DNA of 50,176 bases from Marinobacter manganoxydans MnI7-9 (GTDB lineage: Bacteria > Pseudomonadota > Gammaproteobacteria > Pseudomonadales > Oleiphilaceae), in contig NZ_AGTR01000041.1 in NCBI RefSeq assembly GCF_000235625.1, positions 1 through 50,176 of the forward strand, given 5' to 3'. Shown here in pieces: positions 28,580 to 37,808 of this stretch; position 1 is the first letter of the stretch, and each line of letters begins with the position of its first letter. The position numbers and the translations under genes are program-made. The notes beneath the pieces were generated by a model. It was not told where the DNA came from and did no database searches. It saw only the letters and a program-made list of their open reading frames with translations.

Positions 28580-29377
28580 ATGACTGTTGCGCTGAACCAC
28601 CGCATTACCGGCGAAGGCCCGCCCCTGATACTGCTGCACGGGCTGTTCGGCTCCCTGGACAACCTGGGGGGTATCGCCCGCCGTCTGGAAGACCAGTGGC
28701 AGATTCACGCACTGGACGAGCGCAACCACGGGAGTTCGCCCCACACGGATACCATGGACTATCCGGCCATGGCCGCCGACGTCATCGCCTACATGGACGC
28801 CCAGGCGCTGGACAAGGTGAGCCTGCTGGGTCATTCCATGGGTGGCAAGGTGGCGATGCAGGTTGCCCTCCAGGCTCCGGAGCGCGTGGAAAAACTGATC
28901 GTGGCCGACATTGCCCCGGTAAACTACAAACCCCGGCACGATGCTATTCTGGACGGGTTGACCAGCATGGATCTGACCGGTGTGCGTTCCCGTCAGGACG
29001 CAGACAGGCTGATGGCAGATTTTGTCGAAGAGCCGGGTGTTCGCCAGTTCCTGCTGAAAAACCTGGAACGGATTCCCCGCGAAGACCAGCAGGAGGGCGG
29101 GCCAATGTTCCGGTGGCGGCTCAATCTGCCGGTTATCGATGCCTGCTATGAACATCTGGCCAGGGCGCCGGAGGGTGATGGCCCGTTTGATGGTCCTGTG
29201 CTGTTTCTGAAGGGCGCGGATTCGGCCTACATCCAGGAAAAACACCGGGATGATATCCAGCGACTGTTCCCGCAGGCACAGCTGCGTATTATCCAGGGGA
29301 CCGGCCACTGGCTGCACGCTGAGAAAGCCGACTCCTTTGCTGCCCTGTGCCGCCGTTTCCTCAGCGCCGATGAATGA
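28580..29377 (+). CDS. Alpha/beta hydrolase, YbfF-like esterase
   Basis: A 265-residue cytoplasmic hydrolase. It shows the oxyanion motif LHGLFGSLDNLG, the nucleophile in LLGHSMGGKVAM (serine at about 90), a late aspartate in GADSAYI and the catalytic histidine in GTGHWLHAEK. The opening pattern (PLILLHGLFGSLDNLGGIARRL and DERNHGSSPH) matches YbfF of E. coli, a short-chain acyl-ester and acyl-CoA esterase. The start ATG is preceded by GGAGACTG. It is followed 101 bases later by a lactonase-like gene on the same strand. The substrate is not known. Confidence 0.9.
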   Translation: MTVALNHRITGEGPPLILLHGLFGSLDNLGGIARRLEDQWQIHALDERNHGSSPHTDTMDYPAMAADVIAYMDAQALDKVSLLGHSMGGKVAMQVALQAPERVEKLIVADIAPVNYKPRHDAILDGLTSMDLTGVRSRQDADRLMADFVEEPGVRQFLLKNLERIPREDQQEGGPMFRWRLNLPVIDACYEHLARAPEGDGPFDGPVLFLKGADSAYIQEKHRDDIQRLFPQAQLRIIQGTGHWLHAEKADSFAALCRRFLSADE

Positions 29378-29478
29378 TGGTGTCCTGCGTAGGGCATTTT
29401 CCTGCTCACCGGCCCGTCTGCTAAGGTGGGCCAATCGCTGACACACGGAATGGACACAACAACAGGCGGGCAGAGTGT

Positions 29479-30564
29479 ATGAAATGGCTGATGGTGGGTT
29501 TGCTGGTTGTCTTCCTGCTGCTTGGCAGTTTCCTGCTGACTCCCTCGCCCGTCGACAGCAAAGCCTGGAACCCCCCATCGCCGCCTCCGCTGACCGGTGA
29601 GGTTGCGCCAAATGAGCGCCTGAGGCTTGCGGACCTGATCGCCAGGGGCCAGGTATACGGCCCCGAGGACACAGCCGTGAGCGAGGATGGTGTGCTTTAT
29701 ACCGGCACCCAGGATGGCTTCATCGTGCGGGTGTTCCCGGATGGCCGGGTTGAAAACTGGTTGTCCACCGATGGTCGGCCCCTGGGCGTGGTGTTTGACA
29801 GCCAGGGCAATCTCATCGTTGCAGACTCCTGGCGGGGGCTGCTGTCTATCAGTCCTGAGGGCGAGATCACCGTACTGGCCCGCGAGGCGGAGGGAACGCT
29901 GTTCCGCTTCACCGATGACGTCGACATTGCCGATGACGGGCGCATTTATTTCACCGACGCCAGCTCCAAGTTCCATCAGCCGGAATACATGCTGGATCTT
30001 CTGGAAATGCGTCCCCATGGCCGCCTGCTCCGCTACTCTCCAAAAACCGGCAAGGCCGAGGTTCTCCTGGCCAACCTGCATTTTGCCAATGGTGTTGCGG
30101 TATCTCCGGAGGGCGACTATGTGCTGGTTAACGAAACCTGGAAATATCGCATCCTCCGATACTGGATTCACGGGCCCAAAGCCGGCCAGGCGGAAGTCTT
30201 TGCCGACAATCTGCCCGGTTTTCCCGATAACCTCGCGGTGGATGATCAGGGGCGCTACTGGGTGGCGTTTCCTACCCTTAGAGATTCGAGGATGGACGCC
30301 ATGCACCCCCGGCCCTGGCTCAAGGATCTGGTGGCTAAACTCCCGAGCAGCCTGAAACCTGCGCCACAAGAATATGGTCTTGTGATTGCGTTCGACCGGG
30401 ACGGTGAGGTTATTACCAGTCTCCACGACACTCGGGGGACCCATTTGCAGGAAATCACCTCAGTGAATCCTCACGATGGCAACCTGTACTTTGGTTCACT
30501 TCACAATGATCGTATTGGTCGGCTACCGTTGCAGGCCATTCCGGGTCTGGGGGACAGCAACTGA
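29479..30564 (+). CDS. Strictosidine synthase-like / SMP-30 beta-propeller protein
   Basis: A 361-residue protein anchored by an N-terminal hydrophobic helix (about 3-22, WLMVGLLVVFLLLGSFLL), with the rest probably periplasmic. The six-bladed propeller repeats are visible: YGPEDTAVSEDGVLYTGTQDG, PLGVVFDSQGNLIVADSWRG, DDVDIADDGRIYFTDASSKF and FANGVAVSPEGDYVLVNET. The FTDASSKF and HGRLLRY motifs are typical of the strictosidine synthase-like family, which in bacteria are thought to be lactonases or esterases. The stop TGA shares its final A with the ATG of the next gene, so translation is coupled. Confidence 0.88.
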   Translation: MKWLMVGLLVVFLLLGSFLLTPSPVDSKAWNPPSPPPLTGEVAPNERLRLADLIARGQVYGPEDTAVSEDGVLYTGTQDGFIVRVFPDGRVENWLSTDGRPLGVVFDSQGNLIVADSWRGLLSISPEGEITVLAREAEGTLFRFTDDVDIADDGRIYFTDASSKFHQPEYMLDLLEMRPHGRLLRYSPKTGKAEVLLANLHFANGVAVSPEGDYVLVNETWKYRILRYWIHGPKAGQAEVFADNLPGFPDNLAVDDQGRYWVAFPTLRDSRMDAMHPRPWLKDLVAKLPSSLKPAPQEYGLVIAFDRDGEVITSLHDTRGTHLQEITSVNPHDGNLYFGSLHNDRIGRLPLQAIPGLGDSN

Positions 30565-31025
30565 TGCAGCAACACGATATTGACTGGGATCTGCCGGCGC
30601 CTTTCACGATCGAGATAGCGGTACGGCCCGAGGATACCGATCGGCTTGGGCACGCCAACAACGTTGTTTACGTACGGTGGCTGGAAGACGTCAGTTGGGC
30701 CCACATAGAAAGCCTGGGTATGACCTGGGAATTGCACGAGAAAACCGGCAAGGCGATGGCCATTACCCGAACGGAAATCGATTACCTGGCCTCGGCGAAC
30801 GCCGGCGATCAACTGGTTCTTGGGACCTGGCTCACCGATTACGATGGTCGGTTCCGGTCTGCACGGCAGTTCCAGCTCGTTCGTCCCTCGGATGGCAGAA
30901 CCCTGGTCAGGGCCGTTTCCACTCACGCCTGTGTTGATCTGAAAAGCCAGCGGCCTGCCCGTGCGCCCAAAGAGTTCGCCGAGATTCTCGGTTCCGCTGT
31001 GGTAGCCGGAGGCAAAGGGCTGTAG
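30564..31025 (+). CDS. Acyl-CoA thioesterase, hotdog fold (4HBT/YbgC type)
   Basis: A 153-residue hotdog thioesterase. VRPEDTDRLGHANNVVYVRWLEDV contains the catalytic aspartate and the asparagine/tyrosine helix of the 4-hydroxybenzoyl-CoA thioesterase family; the central helix and the DYLASANAGDQLVLGTWL strand follow. It should hydrolyse acyl-CoA esters in the cytoplasm. The ATG overlaps the preceding stop by one base (TGATG), so it belongs to the same operon as the propeller protein and perhaps the YbfF-like hydrolase: three esterase-type enzymes in a row. Confidence 0.9.
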   Translation: MQQHDIDWDLPAPFTIEIAVRPEDTDRLGHANNVVYVRWLEDVSWAHIESLGMTWELHEKTGKAMAITRTEIDYLASANAGDQLVLGTWLTDYDGRFRSARQFQLVRPSDGRTLVRAVSTHACVDLKSQRPARAPKEFAEILGSAVVAGGKGL

Positions 31026-31106
31026 GTCACCCGAGGTCTTTTGTGCTTTACTTCAGCTAATCTTGTTCAAAGCCAATCCCGTTTAACCTGTTGTCCGGAG
31101 ATCTTC

Positions 31107-32090
31107 ATGGAAAATACTGCCGATCAGAACGCTGAAGCCACGATGCGCCATGTGATCTACGATCGCTTTGGTGAGCGTGACGTCCTGCAAGTGGTCTCGG
31201 CCGATGTGCCAGTCCCCGGAGACGATCAGGTGCTCGTCAGGGTGCACGGTGCCGGGCTCAATCCGATCGACTGGAAAACCCGGAAGGGGCTTGGTTTCGC
31301 GGCGCGGCAGATCGAGAATTCGTTGCCGTGGACGCCCGGTTACGATGTCGCCGGAGAGGTTGTCGGAGTAGGTGCCAACGTGACCACCCTGGCGCCCGGT
31401 GACCGGGTCATGGGCATGGTCGGATTCCCGGCCGGCGGTGGCGGTTATGCGCAGTATGCCCTGGCCGCGGCCGATGAACTGGCCATCGTGCCGGAAGAAC
31501 TGGACCTGGTGTCTGCAGGTGCCTTGCCCCTGGCGGCACTGACCGCATGGCAGGCTCTGTTCGAGATGGCGAAACTTGAGTCGGGGCAGAAAATCCTGAT
31601 CCACGCCGGCGCCGGTGGCGTGGGGCATTTTGCGGTGCAGTTTGCATTGGAGCGCGGTGCCCATGTCATTGCAACGGCCTCGGCCGGTAACCGGGATTTC
31701 CTGGCGGAACTCGGGGTCCACGAGGTGATTGACTACCGCAACACGGATATCGCCGAAGAGTGCTATGGTCTGGACGTGGTACTGGACCTTGTTGGCGGTG
31801 ATACCGGCAAACGCTCCCTGCACACGCTCGGCGAACATGGAGTCCTCGTGACCATCCCGACGGTTACCGCCGACGAAATCATCAGTGCTGCCGAGGAAAT
31901 GGGTTTACGCGCCCATGGCATGACTGTGCGTCCCGACGTGTTTCACCTGGATGAGATTGCCGAGCTGATTGAGGACGGCGACGTCAAGGTGCACATCGAA
32001 AAGGCGTTCGCGCTGGACGATGTCGCGCAGGCCCACGAACTGCTGGAAGGCGGGCACGTGCGCGGCAAGCTGGTGCTAGATTGTCGATGA
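31107..32090 (+). CDS. NADP-dependent oxidoreductase, quinone-reductase/zinc-less MDR type
   Basis: A 327-residue medium-chain dehydrogenase from the ATG at 31107, preceded by GGAGATCTTC; an open stretch upstream to 31041 is not used. A GroES-like N-domain (VLVRVHGAGLNPIDWKTRKG) is followed by a Rossmann domain with the NADPH motif AGAGGVGHFAVQFA. The structural zinc cysteines are absent, placing it with quinone oxidoreductases and enoyl reductases rather than alcohol dehydrogenases. The last 15 bases overlap the convergent antiporter gene. The substrate is unknown. Confidence 0.88.
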   Translation: MENTADQNAEATMRHVIYDRFGERDVLQVVSADVPVPGDDQVLVRVHGAGLNPIDWKTRKGLGFAARQIENSLPWTPGYDVAGEVVGVGANVTTLAPGDRVMGMVGFPAGGGGYAQYALAAADELAIVPEELDLVSAGALPLAALTAWQALFEMAKLESGQKILIHAGAGGVGHFAVQFALERGAHVIATASAGNRDFLAELGVHEVIDYRNTDIAEECYGLDVVLDLVGGDTGKRSLHTLGEHGVLVTIPTVTADEIISAAEEMGLRAHGMTVRPDVFHLDEIAELIEDGDVKVHIEKAFALDDVAQAHELLEGGHVRGKLVLDCR

Positions 32091-33953
32091 GGGTTCCTGA
32101 TCGGCCGGTTGATCCTGGCTGGCCGATGGTTCTCCTCCCTCTTTCTCCTTGCGCTCCTTGCGGGCCTGGGGCGGTACCAGGCTGATCAGGATCCAGTCGT
32201 TTTCCGGTTTCAGGTCTTTCATGCTGCAAACCGGGGCGACGTGTTCCTTGCTGTCGAACGTGAACAGCACCAGGGCCTGGTTCTGGTATTTGTTCAGGAA
32301 CTCCTCGTAACCGAATTCCTCACTCAACTGGGTGGTCTTTACGGTGTAGCCCTGGCTCACCAGACTGGCCAGCTTGGCGTAGCTGACGCCATCGAACAGG
32401 CCCCGGGTCATCTGTATTTTTTCAGCCGTCTGATGCCGGGCCTTCTGGTCCTGATCACCTTCGGCCAGGCTGAACACGCACTTGTTTCCGAACCAGTCCA
32501 GGAAGTGGTACGTGGCCAGTGAGTTCATGTGCTTGTACGGGGAGATCACCAGCAGCTTACCGATGCCTGTCAGGTCCAGATGGGTCGATGCATGCTCGGA
32601 AACCGGGTTGCCGAAGTACACCTGCAGGTTCTCCATGCGGGCCTGACGGACGTTTTCCCAGTTGGTGTCCGCCAGGGTCACGGGCACCTCATACTTTTTC
32701 AGGGCCATGCCAATCATACGGGCCACCGGATTGGCGCCCAGGATCAGGAAGCCGTATTCCGCTGGTTCCGCGACCTTCAATAGGCGGGCAACCGGCCGTG
32801 CGGTGAGGCTCTGCAGAGTAACGGTGGCGATAATCAGCATAAACACCAGGGGTACCAGGGCGCCGGCACTCTCATAACCCAACTTCTGCAGCTGGAAAGC
32901 GAACAGCGCTGACACCGCGGCCGCGACGATGCCCCGGGGGGCGATCCAGCTCAGAAATAGCTTTTCCCGCAAGTTCAGGTTGGTGCCGATGGCCGACAGG
33001 AAAATACTCAGGGGGCGGGCTACCAGCATCAGCAGGGCCAGCACAGCCACCAGGCCCCAACCCAATTCGGCAATCGCCGCAAACTCAACTCGCGCCGCCA
33101 GAATAATGAACAGGGCGGATATCAGCAGAACGCTCAGGGATTCCTTGAACTCGAGGATGCTCTCTATAGGCACCTGCTTCATGTTGGCCATCCAGATGCC
33201 CATGATGGTCACGGTCAGCAGGCCAGACTCATGGGCCAGTTCGTTCGAAATGGCATAGACGCCGAGCATGAAAGTGAGTGTGCCAGCGTTATGCAGGTAC
33301 TGCGGAATCCAGTGCTTGCGCAATACGATGCCGTTGAGATACCCGGCCACGGCACCGATCACAAAACCCACAGCCAGGGTTTTTCCAAAGATATACAACG
33401 AGTGGCCAAACACGTTGCCCTGGCCCCAGGAGACAATCCCCTCGAATACCAGAACCGCCAGCAGAGCGCCAACGGGGTCAATGATGATGCCTTCCCAGCG
33501 CAGTATGTTGGCCAGTTTCGAATCGGGTCGCACGGAGCGCAGCAGCGGCGCGATAACCGTCGGGCCGGTGACAATCGAGATGGCGCCAAACAGCAGGGCG
33601 ACTGCCCAGGAGACATCCAGAAGCCAGCGGGCAGCCAGGGTGCCGATGATGCAGGTGACGATAGAACCGACCGGAATGAGGTTGCGGACCATTTTGCCAT
33701 GGCCCCGTATCTCCTCGTAGCGCAGGGTCAGGCTGCCCTCAAACAGGATGATGGCAACGGCCAGGGAAATGACCGGGAACAGCAGGTCCCCGAAAACCAC
33801 TTCCGGGGACAGGAAGCCGAGAACAGGCCCGGCGGCAATGCCGCCAGCCAGCAGGAACAGGATGGCGGGCATACGCACGCGCCAGGCAAGCCACTGGCAG
33901 AACAATGATAAAACGCCAATGCTGGCAAGAAGCAGGACAGTGCTGACTGGCAT
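32076..33953 (-). CDS. Monovalent cation:proton antiporter with C-terminal TrkA-N domain
   Basis: A 625-residue inner-membrane protein. About 12 transmembrane helices (1-395) form a Na+/H+ exchanger fold, with the ion-binding GPTVIAPLLRSV and the helix-5 aspartate region GIIIDPVGALLAVLVF typical of the CPA1 family. A cytoplasmic TrkA-N/RCK-like Rossmann domain (about 405-530, starting GFLILGANPVARMIGMAL) should sense nucleotide or redox state, followed by a charged disordered tail. It may exchange Na+ or K+ for protons in pH and salt adaptation, sensible for a marine bacterium. The gene ends by overlapping the oxidoreductase. Confidence 0.9.
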   Translation of the reverse strand: MPVSTVLLLASIGVLSLFCQWLAWRVRMPAILFLLAGGIAAGPVLGFLSPEVVFGDLLFPVISLAVAIILFEGSLTLRYEEIRGHGKMVRNLIPVGSIVTCIIGTLAARWLLDVSWAVALLFGAISIVTGPTVIAPLLRSVRPDSKLANILRWEGIIIDPVGALLAVLVFEGIVSWGQGNVFGHSLYIFGKTLAVGFVIGAVAGYLNGIVLRKHWIPQYLHNAGTLTFMLGVYAISNELAHESGLLTVTIMGIWMANMKQVPIESILEFKESLSVLLISALFIILAARVEFAAIAELGWGLVAVLALLMLVARPLSIFLSAIGTNLNLREKLFLSWIAPRGIVAAAVSALFAFQLQKLGYESAGALVPLVFMLIIATVTLQSLTARPVARLLKVAEPAEYGFLILGANPVARMIGMALKKYEVPVTLADTNWENVRQARMENLQVYFGNPVSEHASTHLDLTGIGKLLVISPYKHMNSLATYHFLDWFGNKCVFSLAEGDQDQKARHQTAEKIQMTRGLFDGVSYAKLASLVSQGYTVKTTQLSEEFGYEEFLNKYQNQALVLFTFDSKEHVAPVCSMKDLKPENDWILISLVPPQARKERKEKEGGEPSASQDQPADQEPSSTI

Positions 33954-33974
33954 AATGGTTTCAGTTCCGTTGAT

Positions 33975-34766
33975 CTATTGGTTGGCGCGCCGGGCAATCC
34001 GGTTCAGGAGTCGGGAAGCCGCAAATAAACCGAAGCTGGCGGTCACCGGGCTGGCGGCGCCAAAGCCGGAGGCGCAATCCAGGCGCACCGGACCGTCGGT
34101 GGCCGGTTTCTGCAGGCACACTTCCCCGTCTCCGGCAGGATACGTCAGCTGCTCGAGGGAGTATACGGCCTCAATGCCAAAGCGCCGCTTTGGATTCCGG
34201 GAAAAGCCATATTCCCGCCGCAGAAGGTTTCGAACCTTGGCCAGCAGTGGGTCCTGGGTTGTTTTGCTGAGGTCTGCCACCTGGATCTGAGTGGGGTCGA
34301 TCTGTCCGCCTGCGCCGCCGGCACAGACCAGAGGAATTTTCCGGCGCTGGCAGTGGGCAATCAGGGCGGCCTTGGCTTTGACGCTGTCGATGGCGTCGAT
34401 CACCCCGGTCATGTCTTCGGTGATCAGCTCGCTGACGTTCTTCGTGGTCAGGAAGCCGAAATGCACCCGAATGTCGGCTTCCGGGTTGATCGCCCGCAAC
34501 CGGTCTGCCATGGCGTCGGTTTTGGTACGGCCGTACTGGCCTTCCAGGGCGTGGAGCTGGCGGTTGGTGTTGGACACACAGACATCGTCCATGTCGATCA
34601 GGGTGATGGTACCAACGCCACTTCGGGCCAGGGCTTCAGCGGCCCAGGACCCGACCCCGCCAAGACCGACCACAGCAATATTGGCGTGACGAAAGGCTTC
34701 CAGGGCCCGGCGCCCGTAGAGTCGTTCGATGCCACCAAAGCGGAAAGCGTAATCGTCGGCGTTCAT
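33975..34766 (-). CDS. tcdA: tRNA threonylcarbamoyladenosine dehydratase
   Basis: An E1-like (ThiF/MoeB family) enzyme that cyclises t6A37 of tRNAs to the ct6A hydantoin form using ATP. From the ATG at 34766 (MNADDYAFRFGGIERLYG, preceded by GGGGACACC) it is 263 residues; the frame extends further upstream but the family starts here. The nucleotide-binding motif VVGLGGVGSWAAEAL, LIDMDDVCVSNTNRQ and VIDAIDSVKAK are all characteristic of CsdL/TcdA. Its usual partners CsdA/CsdE are not in the window. It lies 22 bases downstream of nothing on its own strand except the antiporter, which follows it. Confidence 0.93.
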   Translation of the reverse strand: MNADDYAFRFGGIERLYGRRALEAFRHANIAVVGLGGVGSWAAEALARSGVGTITLIDMDDVCVSNTNRQLHALEGQYGRTKTDAMADRLRAINPEADIRVHFGFLTTKNVSELITEDMTGVIDAIDSVKAKAALIAHCQRRKIPLVCAGGAGGQIDPTQIQVADLSKTTQDPLLAKVRNLLRREYGFSRNPKRRFGIEAVYSLEQLTYPAGDGEVCLQKPATDGPVRLDCASGFGAASPVTASFGLFAASRLLNRIARRANQ

Positions 34767-34858
34767 GGTGTCCCCGTGCAGGTCCGGTCGCAGACCGGAC
34801 AGAATCAAAGATCGCAATTGTAACCCAGTGACCGCACAGACAAAAAAGGACCATAAAA

Positions 34859-34881
34859 AAAGCCACGCAGGGCGTGGCTTT
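34859..34881 (-). terminator. Intrinsic terminator on the minus strand
   Basis: AAAGCCACGC (34859-34868), loop AGG, GCGTGGCTTT (34872-34881); read on the minus strand it is followed by a run of Ts (34860-34855). It ends transcripts coming from the acyl-CoA dehydrogenase gene at 35039. A second hairpin without a T-run (CCGGCCAG 35003-35010 and CTGGCCGG 35023-35030) lies directly behind that gene. Between the two is ATCATTATC at 34942-34950, only half of a Fur-like site. Confidence 0.82.
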
Positions 34882-35038
34882 CAAAGTGCCCAGTCCGACG
34901 GGGAGCTGGGCGGGACTAGTTCAGAGACACTAATCAACGTGATCATTATCAATGGCCAGTGCATTCACCTGAAGGTCACAAGCTGTCATTGATCGGTCAT
35001 TTCCGGCCAGGCCTTGGGAGCACTGGCCGGATAGCGGA

Positions 35039-36814
35039 TCACGCGGCCCAGTGGTCGTCCGAGAACGCCATCAGGCTGTCCTTGCCACTCTGAATGTCAC
35101 CCAGCAGCCAGTCGACTTCCGGAAGCAGCCTTTCAAAGTAGAAGCGGGCAGAGACAACCTTGCTCTCGAGCAGGGGCTTGTTGCCTTCGCCGGCGGCAAG
35201 CTGTTCGTTGGCAACGTTTGCCATCCTGGACCAGAGGTAACCGATGACCGTCAGCGCCATCAGGCGCAGATACGGTGTCGCGGCGGCGCCCGCCTGCTCC
35301 GGATCTTTCGGTGCGTTGCTGGCCAGCCACATGGTGGCTGTCTCAAGCGCCTTCATGGCGTTTTTCAGCTCTTCACGGTGCGGCGCTTCCGGATTGTCCT
35401 TCAGATATCCGCTCAGGGTGCCAAAGAGGGTGCGCACCAGCTGGCCGCCTTTCAGACTCAGCTTGCGGCCCACGAGGTCCATGGCCTGAATGCCGTTGGT
35501 GCCCTCGTAGATCCTGGCGATCCGGCCGTCACGAACCAGCTGCTCCAGCGGCCAGTCGGTGGTGAAGCCCGAGCCACCCAGTACCTGCAGCCCGGTGTTG
35601 GCGTTGTTGAAGCCTTCGTCTGTCAGGAACGACTTCACCACCGGGGTAAGCAGTTGAACCAGATCGTCCGCGGATTCCCGAACGGTCTCGTCTGGATGGG
35701 CGACAGAGAGATCCAGTTGGTGGCCAGCAAACAGGGCCAGAGCACGCATGCCCTCGTTCAGAACTTTCTGGCGCATCAGCATTCGGCGTACATCCGGATG
35801 CACGATGATCGGGTCTGCGGGACCATCGGGGTTCTTCGGGCCGCTCAGTGAACGGCTCTGCAGGCGCTCACGGGCAAAGCCGAGGCTTTCCTGGTAGGCC
35901 ATTTCGGCCAGGCCCAGGCCCTGCATACCAACCATCAGGCGCGCCTCGTTCATCATGGTGAACATGGCACGCATACCATCGTTCGGCTCGCCGACAAGCC
36001 AGCCTTTGGCGCCCTCGAAGTTCATGACGCAGGTTGCAGAACCCTTGATGCCCATTTTGTGCTCAAGGCCGCCACAGAAGGCCGGGTTTCGCTCCCCGGA
36101 TTCCGGCAGGAACTTGGGTACCACAAACAGGGAAATGCCCTTGGTGGTATCCGGCGCGCCGGGCAGCTTGGCCAGAACCAGATGCACGATGTTGTCCACC
36201 AGGTCGTGTTCGCCCCCGGTAATCCAGATCTTGGTACCTTCGATGGCGTAGCTGCCGTCATCGTTCGGGTTGGCGCGGGTGCGAATCAGGCCAAGATCTG
36301 TGCCGCATTGGGGTTCGGTCAGGCACATGGTGCCGGTCCACTCGCCGGAGATCAGTTTTTCCAGATAGATGTTTTTCAGTTCGTCCGACCCGTGTGCGTG
36401 CAGGGCACTGATGGCGCCATGGGTCAGGCCCGGATACATGCCCAGGGAGAGGTTGGTGGAGCAGACCATTTCGTCCACCACGAACTTCAGGGTGTGGGGC
36501 AGGCCCTGGCCGCCGTATTCAAGCGGTGCGTCCAGCGCTGTCCAGCCGCCCTCAACGAACTTCTTGTAGGCATCCTTGAATCCTTCGGGCGTTTTCACCG
36601 AGCGGGTCTCGGGATCGTAGGTACAGCCTTCCCGGTCGCCGACCTGGTTGGTGGGCTGGATGACTTCTGCGGCGAGCTTGCCAGCCTCGTCAATAACCGC
36701 GGAAATCAGATCCGGGGTGGCATCTGCGTATTTTTCCAGCTCATGCAGCCGGTCTGCGCCCAATACATCAAACAACAGAAAGCGAAGGTCATTCGCCGGA
36801 GCCTGGTATTGCAT
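35039..36814 (-). CDS. Acyl-CoA dehydrogenase, long form (DmdC-like)
   Basis: A 591-residue FAD enzyme from the ATG at 36814, which has AGGAGA at the right distance; the longer reading frame has no support. It has the order N-helical, beta, and helical domains of acyl-CoA dehydrogenases plus the extra C-terminal region (about 470-590) that marks the longer group containing DmdC and AcdA-like enzymes. Key elements are MCLTEPQCGTDLGLIRTRA (FAD contacts), KIWITGGEHDL, and RIYEGTNGIQAMDLVGRK, which carries the catalytic glutamate in YEGT. Possible substrates are medium or long fatty acyl-CoAs or 3-methylmercaptopropionyl-CoA; the sequence cannot decide. It is divergent from an SDR gene. Confidence 0.92.
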   Translation of the reverse strand: MQYQAPANDLRFLLFDVLGADRLHELEKYADATPDLISAVIDEAGKLAAEVIQPTNQVGDREGCTYDPETRSVKTPEGFKDAYKKFVEGGWTALDAPLEYGGQGLPHTLKFVVDEMVCSTNLSLGMYPGLTHGAISALHAHGSDELKNIYLEKLISGEWTGTMCLTEPQCGTDLGLIRTRANPNDDGSYAIEGTKIWITGGEHDLVDNIVHLVLAKLPGAPDTTKGISLFVVPKFLPESGERNPAFCGGLEHKMGIKGSATCVMNFEGAKGWLVGEPNDGMRAMFTMMNEARLMVGMQGLGLAEMAYQESLGFARERLQSRSLSGPKNPDGPADPIIVHPDVRRMLMRQKVLNEGMRALALFAGHQLDLSVAHPDETVRESADDLVQLLTPVVKSFLTDEGFNNANTGLQVLGGSGFTTDWPLEQLVRDGRIARIYEGTNGIQAMDLVGRKLSLKGGQLVRTLFGTLSGYLKDNPEAPHREELKNAMKALETATMWLASNAPKDPEQAGAAATPYLRLMALTVIGYLWSRMANVANEQLAAGEGNKPLLESKVVSARFYFERLLPEVDWLLGDIQSGKDSLMAFSDDHWAA

Positions 36815-36985
36815 GGATACTCTCCTACGTGCGCTTTTTTTACTGGAGTTCTGCCCGGAACGGCAGGACCCCGAAGATGATTTGAACACTGGTTTCATAC
36901 GCCTGTTTTAATGCGCTGGTTCACCGTTTTGGGCAGTCCGGACGATAGAATTTTCGTATGTCCTCCTGAACCAAGGAGGTATCAA

Positions 36986-37729
36986 ATGAAACAAGTGTTG
37001 ATAGCCGGGGTTTCCGGCGCAATCGGTGGCGCTTTGGCAAGCCGGTTGCTTGAGCGTGATTCCCAAACCAGGGTGATCGGGTTGTGCCGTGATCCGGAGA
37101 ATGCGCCGGACGCTTTGCGCAGCCATCAGCGCATCACTTTGCTGCCCTGGGATGCCGAAAGCAGTGCCGCGCCCGGTGCGATTGCCGAGGCACTGGAATC
37201 GCTGCTAAACAGGGAGGATGGGATTGATAGCTTTATTTATGCCGCGGGGCTGCTTCACGGGCCGGATATGTTCCCGGAGAAGCGCCTTGAAGACCTCGAT
37301 CCGCAGAGTATGGCGCGTGCGTTTGCTGTCAACGCAACCGGTTTCGGATTGCTGACCCAGGCGCTATTGCCATGGCTGCGACATCGGGCATTCAAACGGG
37401 TGGTGGCTATTTCCGCCAAGGTTGGCTCGATAACCGACAACGGGTTTGGCGGCTGGTATGCCTATCGTAGTTCAAAAGCGGCGCTGAATATGCTCGTTCG
37501 CAACCTGTCCATTGAGTTGCCGCGCCGGTGCAAGCCGCTAGCCTGCGTATCCCTGCATCCTGGCACGACCGAATCGGCGTTGAGCGAACCGTTCAGCCAA
37601 TCTCTCGCCAAGCTTAACGTGCATACTCCAGAGGAGACGGCTACCAACCTTCTGGAGGTGCTCGATGGACTGGGGGAAGACGATAACGGAAAGTTTCTGA
37701 GCTGGGATGGTACAGAGCTGCCCTGGTAG
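36986..37729 (+). CDS. Short-chain dehydrogenase/reductase
   Basis: A 247-residue SDR from the ATG at 36986, which has AAGGAGGTATCAA in front. The NAD(P)-binding glycine motif is GVSGAIGGALA, the structural motif YAAGLLHG replaces NNAG, and the catalytic set is S in AISAKVGSI, Y in WYAYRSSKAALN and the following lysine. This pattern resembles CsgA/YbaA-type oxidoreductases. It is followed by a bidirectional terminator shared with the anti-sigma gene. Its promoter region is shared with the divergent acyl-CoA dehydrogenase. Confidence 0.9.
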   Translation: MKQVLIAGVSGAIGGALASRLLERDSQTRVIGLCRDPENAPDALRSHQRITLLPWDAESSAAPGAIAEALESLLNREDGIDSFIYAAGLLHGPDMFPEKRLEDLDPQSMARAFAVNATGFGLLTQALLPWLRHRAFKRVVAISAKVGSITDNGFGGWYAYRSSKAALNMLVRNLSIELPRRCKPLACVSLHPGTTESALSEPFSQSLAKLNVHTPEETATNLLEVLDGLGEDDNGKFLSWDGTELPW

Positions 37730-37755
37730 TTCGGGCAACCCTGGTGTCGGCTACA

Positions 37756-37785
37756 AAAAAGGGGCGATTTCCATCGCCCCTTTTT
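37756..37785. terminator. Bidirectional intrinsic terminator
   Basis: AAAAAGGGGCGAT (37756-37768), loop TTCC, ATCGCCCCTTTTT (37773-37785): a perfect 13-bp stem whose A and T ends act as U-tracts on both strands. It lies between the convergent SDR gene and the ChrR-type gene. Confidence 0.92.
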
Positions 37786-37808
37786 CGTGTCCGTCATTCG
37801 GCGGAAGG

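Noticed and set aside
28292-30444. Two long minus-strand frames (about 439 and 405 codons) opposite the hydrolase and propeller genes
   Set aside because: They overlap well-supported plus-strand genes and show no domain or ribosome site.
34942-34950. Fur-box-like ATCATTATC
   Set aside because: Only half of the 19-bp site, and no iron gene nearby.
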